6,736 nucleotides of DNA. Source: Pseudomonadota bacterium (GTDB lineage Bacteria > Bdellovibrionota > Bdellovibrionia > Bdellovibrionales > JAEYZS01). The notes below the pieces were generated by a model. The model was not told the origin of the DNA. It did no database searches and saw only the letters and a list, made by a program, of their open reading frames with translations. Shown piece by piece: positions 5,682 through 6,736 of this stretch. Location: positions 1 through 6,736 of the forward strand of contig JAEYZS010000121.1 in the NCBI GenBank assembly GCA_023427925.1, given 5' to 3'. Within the stretch, counting starts at the first letter, position 1. Each line of letters begins with the position of its first letter. The position numbers were made by a program, and so were the translations under genes.

Positions 5682-6736
5682 TTACTGCACTGGACTCCAA
5701 CCTAGGACCTTAGTCACCTTGTCATCTCGAGAGAGACTCATAATATCTTGTGGCACTTTAAGGTGAGGTGCCAAATGACCCAAAAGTTTTAACGAGGGCA
5801 GATAAATGGTTAACGAATCAAACTCCTCTTTCCAGGGAAAAGAAGATATATCATCCACTTTTTTATAGAATTGGCTGAAGTCATAGTCTTGTTTTGCCTG
5901 GATAATCGTCAAATATTCTGCCGGATACTTTTTGATTTGTTTTAGATTTGGTAAGCTTTTTTGAACGAGAACCCAATGTCGAGCTTTGGCTTTATTGGAA
6001 GAGATTTTAGAGCCATTTTTGACATTAATAAATGTGCTTTTTTGAAACTTAAAAACTATATTTTTATATTGATAAAATGGCAAATCGCTTTGAAAGTCTA
6101 TCATCGTATATGGCTGAGGGACATCGAACTCAAAAACATAATCAAGACTTAAGGGCTCATCAAATTGAACATTGAGCAGCGCTCCAACAAACTGCTCCAT
6201 ATAGCCATTATAAACCGAAGAAAAGTTTTGAAAGGTTAAATACTGCTTTGGCAGTTCGCCAGCAAATGTCGCGACAAACCTCATCCAATACTTAGTAAAC
6301 TCAAGCTTTTGACTGTATGTCATTTGATCGTAGTAAGACAAAATTCTATTTACCACTAGTGGCCTTAGGGACCACAGCGAGATCAAGTCAAAGTCTTTGT
6401 CCCCGTTGGAGCTTTCTACCAACTCGCAAAACGAAGTTCTCTCTAGAGGAGCAAACTTTGTTTTGCAAATATCTCTTTCGGAGTACACATATTTAAGCCA
6501 TCTTTTGAAGTTTGATTCCTTTGTCCAGCTGAGGTCATTCCAAAACACGTATAAAAATATATCGGAAACCACTTCCTGACTGAATTTATCGTCACGTATT
6601 TTCGGAGAAGCAAAAGTTAAAAACCAAGACTTTAAAAGACTTTTTCGAAACTGCTTTTGATTGGAAGCTTGAGCCTTATTGAGAATGATCTCTGATGCGG
6701 ACACTGAAAACTCTGCATCGTCCCTAATCACTACAC
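5682..6736 (-). CDS. Unknown aromatic-rich protein, 5' end probably outside the window
   Basis: I do not recognise this protein. The furthest visible start-like codon is GTG at 6731-6729, giving 349 residues, but the frame is open to the right edge (the codon before it is GTA) and no ribosome binding site can be seen, so the gene is probably cut. Counting from that GTG, residues 15-90 are helical and rich in Phe, Trp and Lys. Residues 115-185 are also helical, with many Tyr and Phe. Residues 190-310 alternate strand-like segments such as YVFEFDV and NIVFKFQ. The tail ends in WSPVQ. There is no signal peptide at the visible start, no clear membrane span, and only two cysteines (C89 and C102). 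Residues 49-87 faintly resemble region 2 of an ECF sigma factor, but there is no convincing region 4. The gene reads in the same direction as the phosphatase-like gene, 52 bp upstream of it, so a link is possible but not shown. Confidence 0.72.
   Translation of the reverse strand, partial: VVIRDDAEFSVSASEIILNKAQASNQKQFRKSLLKSWFLTFASPKIRDDKFSQEVVSDIFLYVFWNDLSWTKESNFKRWLKYVYSERDICKTKFAPLERTSFCELVESSNGDKDFDLISLWSLRPLVVNRILSYYDQMTYSQKLEFTKYWMRFVATFAGELPKQYLTFQNFSSVYNGYMEQFVGALLNVQFDEPLSLDYVFEFDVPQPYTMIDFQSDLPFYQYKNIVFKFQKSTFINVKNGSKISSNKAKARHWVLVQKSLPNLKQIKKYPAEYLTIIQAKQDYDFSQFYKKVDDISSFPWKEEFDSLTIYLPSLKLLGHLAPHLKVPQDIMSLSRDDKVTKVLGWSPVQ

Overview
This 6.7-kb AT-rich bacterial window carries six protein genes and no RNA gene, mobile element or CRISPR array that I can support. 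Only citrate synthase is an unambiguous housekeeping enzyme. It is the eukaryotic/mitochondrial-like (type I) form, which among bacteria is known from Geobacter and other former Deltaproteobacteria and a few other phyla. Together with two exported lineage-specific proteins and a divergent RsbU/SpoIIE-like phosphatase domain, this fits the former deltaproteobacterial lineages, perhaps a Bdellovibrio-like organism. That placement is an inference, not a proof.

Layout from left to right: (1) a plus-strand unknown gene, open to the left edge and ending at 1402; (2) a convergent minus-strand gene (1440-2453) for an exported protein with 16 cysteines; (3) a 222-bp divergent intergenic region; (4) a plus-strand gene (2676-3197) for a small exported protein with a strong ribosome binding site; (5) a convergent minus-strand citrate synthase gene (3243-4568), whose stop codon lies inside a perfect 11-bp terminator hairpin; (6) a 146-bp leader with a 12-bp palindrome and a 9-bp direct repeat; (7) a minus-strand gene (4715-5629) for a coiled coil plus PPM/SpoIIE-type phosphatase domain in which two of four metal-binding aspartates are replaced; (8) a minus-strand unknown gene from 5682 to the right edge, frame still open at the edge.

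The three right-hand minus-strand genes are in tandem. A good sigma-70-like promoter between the unknown gene and the phosphatase-like gene is placed so that +1 falls on the A of the phosphatase ATG, and this ATG has no Shine-Dalgarno sequence. The phosphatase-like gene may therefore be transcribed as a leaderless mRNA, independently of the gene before it. The citrate synthase has its own leader and terminator and looks like a single-gene unit. Nothing here forms an obvious multi-gene defence or biosynthetic system. The most unusual items are the degenerate phosphatase with its possible leaderless start and the cysteine-rich exported protein.
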